From contig JAGGNK010003113.1 in assembly GCA_017590115.1 (NCBI GenBank), positions 1,166,209 to 1,230,208 on the forward strand: a stretch of 64,000 bases of DNA, read 5' to 3'. Positions 60,086 to 64,000 of the stretch are shown piece after piece. Every line of letters starts with the position of its first letter. The stretch's first letter is position 1. A program made the translations under genes and the position numbers. This DNA is from Montifringilla adamsi (Eukaryota; Chordata; Aves; Passeriformes; Passeridae). The notes beneath the pieces are model-generated. The model did no database searches and was not told where the DNA came from. It saw only the letters and a list, made by a program, of their open reading frames with translations.

Positions 60086-61242
60086 CACACTCCTTGGCTG
60101 AGGCACCTCCGTAGTTCCCCCTCAGAGCACAGCAGCTGTGGAGGAGCCAGGATGGAGCTTCCTCTCATGGAGGATGCAGGCGGTGGCCAGGGTGACAGCA
60201 GTGTCACAGCTGCTGGGCTGTGGCACCTGCTCGTGCTCTGGCCATGCTGCAGATTTGGGTTAGAAGCTGGGAAGTTTGGGGCTTGCCTGCCAGCAGTGCA
60301 GTTCTGCAAACAGTGGGATGTGCTCAGCACGGGAGGGTGGAAGTTAACCCGCCTGTCTGTCTTCAAGAGGATGATAAATAAAGAACAACAGGAACTGGAG
60401 GTGCTCTCTGGGACTTTATAATCTACAAAAGGGTTTTTCCAAAGGTTTGGGAACCTGCCTCACCTGACACATCCTCCTTGTGTCTGGGTGTGGGGGAGCA
60501 GAGCTCATAGGCTGTGTGGCTGGTTTGTTTGGGGGGCTGCAGCAGCTGGTCCTGCTGGAAGCGTTTAACTCTGGGGCTTGCTGCTCTCCCCCTGCACTCC
60601 CCAGGGTGAGAGGCAGCTAGATGATTTCCCCCATATCCCTGCCGATATCTGGGCCCTCAATATCTCATTTACTGCTTGTGAGCTGTCTCAAAACAGGACA
60701 AACTGCACATCCAATATCTGGTCCTTTACTCAGAAGGATGGGGAGTTTTGATGGACTCACTTCAGCCAGGATCTGAGTCTGACACCAAACCATTTCTATA
60801 GCAGGCTGGTCATTAGCTGGAGTGTTTGCAGGGTATTTCCATAAGAGCTCTGTAGCCCTTCAAACCAAATGCACTGCTTTCATTGTGGATTAGAACTGCA
60901 GTATGCAGCCAAGCTTTAGTTTTTAACAAGGATTTAAACATTTAAAATTCTTTCAAAGCTGTAAGTAAGGCTCATAATTTAAACCCTTGCAGACAGATAT
61001 TGTGGCAAAAATATGAAGGCTATTTAAAGACAGTCAGCCTGCCTGCCTGTCCGTCGATTTGTCACCTTCTAATCTGCCTGACACGTGCCATGGCCTTTCT
61101 CTTTCCAAACACAACGAGGCCAGGTCTGCACAGGCACGTGTGGAGTGACCTGAGCTTCCCCAGGGTCCTGCACACTGCCTGCCAGCTGCAGCCCAGCAAT
61201 GAGAATGGGAAAAGGAAAGGGAAAGGGAATGGGCTGATGCTG

Positions 61243-61395
61243 ATCACAGAATCACAGAATCACACACTGGTTTGTGTTGAACATGTTTCACCCCCTGCTG
61301 TGGGCAGGGACACCTTCCACTATCCCCCAGGTTGCTCCAACGTGTCCAACCTGGCCTTGGAATTTCCAGGGACGGGGCAGGCACAGCTTCTCTGG
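61243..61395 (-). mobile_element. CR1 LINE 3'-end fragment, reverse orientation
   Basis: On the + strand it starts with tandem 'atcacagaatcacagaatc', the reversed CR1 tail, then 'tgctgtgggcagggacacct' and 'ccaacctggccttggaattt'. It is about 150 bp and non-coding. Confidence 0.85.
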
Positions 61396-64000
61396 TGCTC
61401 AGCCTTGCTGCAGAGCAGCTGGGACCTGCCTGGATTGGAGGTTCAGCCTTGCTGCCTGGGGAGGGCACCCGCAGGTTTGGTGGAGGAGTTTATACATCCA
61501 AGGCATTCTTCCCTCTGAAGTCAGTGGTAGGAGGAGGAAGGCATCCAACTCACCACCAGATCCAGTTTCTTCTCTACTTGTATGGGAGCAAGCATGACAC
61601 AGAAACTACATCACTCTTTGGAATCAAGTGAGACATGATATTTCACTTTTTTAGGTGACCTGAGTATATTTTGTCCCCCCTGTAGAGAATTAAATGATGC
61701 TCAGCCAAGTCAATCTCTTACTTGGTCAGACCTTTCCAGCTGCCCTTCATTGGCCAGGGACAGTTGCCTTGTATGGGAACCACAGCTCCCAGAGAACCCA
61801 CTCAGAGCCCTGCAGAGGTTTTGTGGGGAGGCAGGAGGGATCAGCAGCTTGGGCTGACAGACACACATCTAATTCTGGCAGTACAGAGGAGGGTAAAGGT
61901 GACAAACGACTCAGGGATGGCACATCTCACTTCCAAGCCTGGATTTAAAGAGTGGAAAAAATGTTGTCTGGTTACTTGTCTGAAAAAGTTTAGGAATATT
62001 ATTTTTATGATATTTTTGAAGTCAAAGAACTGAGCCTAATTCTGTCTTAAGATAACCATTTTGGGGCTGACTGAAATGCCCTTTGTGTCGGTGGTGGTTG
62101 GAAAGAGAATCTGAGTTCATTTGGTGAATTTATATGAGGGGCTGGGGCATCTGAGCAAAAAAGTTCATTGCAGAAATTCTTAAGGCTCCATCCTCATGGC
62201 TGAAGGAGCATTTCTAGGAGCTGGACTGGTTTCTTTCTGAGAGATCAAAGTGCCCTGTGCCTTTAGCTTATCAAAGGGATTTGATTGTGGTGCTTGAGAT
62301 TTGCAGCAGTAGGCAGCTCTATGGGGCTTAGCAAGGATCAACATCTGGATACAAAATGCAAATGAGATCAAATTAGAAACCAGGAAAACCTTTTCAATAG
62401 TGTGAGATTGAAACAGCAGAGCGCTCTGCCAAGGGGAGCTTTTTATCTCTGAATAATTTTGAGCTATGGCTGATGACCTTTCTGCAGGTGCTTTTATCCA
62501 TCACAAGTTCCTGGGCTCAGCACAAAAATAAATCTGAAGGGGGAGAAAAAATGCAGCAGCTTCTTTTGGCCTTAAGGTCTCACAAAGGTTGAAAAGGACA
62601 AGGCAAACTAAACTTGCCTTGTGTTTCTGAGATTATCGAGAAGATAAAGAGGTTGTTACAGTCCAGGCGTTGCTGCTGACTCCCTGCCATGCTTTTTTGC
62701 TGGCTGTGGTCTGTGCCTCAGTCTCTGCAGCCCATCCTTGGGTTTTGGGAGGGTTAATGGGTGTGTGCAGAGTGCTCTGGGTGAGGAGGGAGGGCATCAT
62801 TTATTGCTGCAGAGATTGGAGACTCCCTGATGTGATTATAACGTGTAGTGATGGAGGCTATTTTTGTTGTATGTTGTGAATATTTCCTTGTATGGAATCA
62901 CAAGGAGCCTACTTGTGACTTGCAGCTCTGTTGAAAGCTCCAGCCACAAGGCTCCCAAAGACTTTGACATTCCCAAGTCAGTGCTGTATGCAGCAGCGTT
63001 AATTAGCCTTGGGGGCAATGCATAATATTGCTGAGATGATGATAATGGAAATGCCTCCAGGCTCTGCTCTTTGCAGAGGGATTGGACAGAGTGGCACAGC
63101 CTCCTCTGCACCTCGGGGCCTGGCATCTTGTACCTGGAGTGAGCAATCCCCAGGGAAATGGGAGGAAACTCTTAATTCTTCTTACTGATCCAGACTGCTG
63201 CTCAGCAAATCCCCTCACCACTGGAGCTGCAGATCTGAAATGGCATTAAAGAGGAAATCAACCTTTTGCACAGTTTCCTCTTGGAAAGTGAGTGTTACTT
63301 CTAATTATAGCGATTGCAATGTTTCAAATGCTCTCCCAGGGACCGGGATGCTGGGGGTGGGGAGGGACAGCTGGAAATGCAGATATGTCCCCCCTGTCCA
63401 CTGATTCCTGGGTGTTATCTGTAACAGGAGTGGAGAGAAACAGTCCTGGCCATGTCCCCACGCCACTCCTGGTGCTGGTCACCGCTGTGTCCCTGACAGC
63501 GTCAGCCTTGGTGGCAGAAACACTTCTCCCAAGTCGTGACTGCTTTTTAAAGAAGCTCAAACTGTCTTTTTCCCCCCGCCTCTTCCTCCAGCAGTTCAGT
63601 TCTGCACTTCTCCGGCTTCCTTCTGATGGTGAGCAGCACATTGTGAGCGATTCTGCCCCAGGCCCCAGGCCGGGCCCTCCTGCAGAGGAGCCACCAGCCA
63701 TGGACGAGTTGAGCCTGCCACCTCCTGGTGACACTCTCCGGGACTGACCACAGCTTGCAGCTTTACAGCAGCACATCTTGGCTCTTCTCCGAGGCCCCTC
63801 GAGCCCCCTGACCCCAGAGATCTCTGCTGTTGTGGAGTTGCCCTTGTGGCTCTCCTATGGGGTGTGGGCCTGTGGTTCCCCCTCTCTTGTAGAGGTGAGG
63901 CTCAGAAGCTCAGCTCTGTCCCCTGTGACGTGCTTGAGTTTGGTGTCTGACGCTTTGAGGACTTGGATTTCCTGTGTGAAGAGCGCACAACACACAGAAA
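61396..64000. other. Right end of window, no gene recognised
   Basis: No protein-coding exon was identified. A 37-nt segment at 63592-63628 has a strong pyrimidine tract and AG before it and ATG|GTGAGC after it, so it could be a small non-coding or micro-exon on the + strand. That is weak evidence. Confidence 0.35.

Noticed and set aside
62340..62460. Possible ancient LINE or SINE fragment
   Set aside because: The composition recalls old retroposons but no stretch matched a known consensus well enough.
63292..63776. 151-codon + frame and 150-codon - frame near the right end
   Set aside because: They overlap each other fully, lack domains, and neither has supporting splice or start context.

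Overview
This is vertebrate nuclear DNA, most likely from a bird. It has spliced genes with short to moderate introns, CpG islands, several 3'-end fragments of CR1 LINEs (the dominant avian retroposon, with the typical ATTCTGTG-type tail), and no interspersed repeats typical of mammals. Nothing prokaryotic is present. No species can be named from the sequence alone.

Two protein-coding genes can be rebuilt exon by exon. TCEA2 (transcription elongation factor TFIIS type 2) runs on the + strand, with its start codon in a CpG island at 7374 and its stop at 22156. Ten coding exons give 300 aa. RGS19 (GAIP, a regulator of heterotrimeric G-protein signalling) runs on the - strand. Its start is at 29244 and its stop at 25738, with four coding exons giving 199 aa and at least one further 5' non-coding exon at 29435-29571. 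The two genes converge tail to tail. This matches the human 20q13.33 order SOX18-TCEA2-RGS19-OPRL1. No SOX18 or OPRL1 coding exon was recognised inside the window.

Layout: 1-6970 is intergenic (simple repeat, two CR1 fragments, a possible regulatory patch near 2.1 kb). 6970-22430 is TCEA2. 22430-24690 is the gap between the convergent genes. About 24.7-29.57 kb is the supported part of RGS19. 29.6-41.3 kb holds tandem repeats and a CpG island at 39.6-40.7 kb that could be the distal RGS19 promoter (in mammals shared with OPRL1). 41.3-64 kb is a coding desert with a second CpG island at 42.3-42.9 kb, four CR1 fragments, several microsatellites and a 52-bp minisatellite.

The most notable feature is TCEA2 intron 6. 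It cannot be spliced as GT-AG, but it fits a U12-dependent AT-AC intron exactly (ATATCCTT donor, TCCTTGAC branch site, AC acceptor) and restores the conserved reading frame. A second point is that the RGS19 mRNA, if it carries the 5' exon proposed here, would hold a 94-codon overlapping alternative frame across the cysteine-string exon. The genes are not an operon. TCEA2 acts in the nucleus on RNA polymerase II and RGS19 acts at membranes on G-alpha subunits, so their adjacency is syntenic rather than functional.
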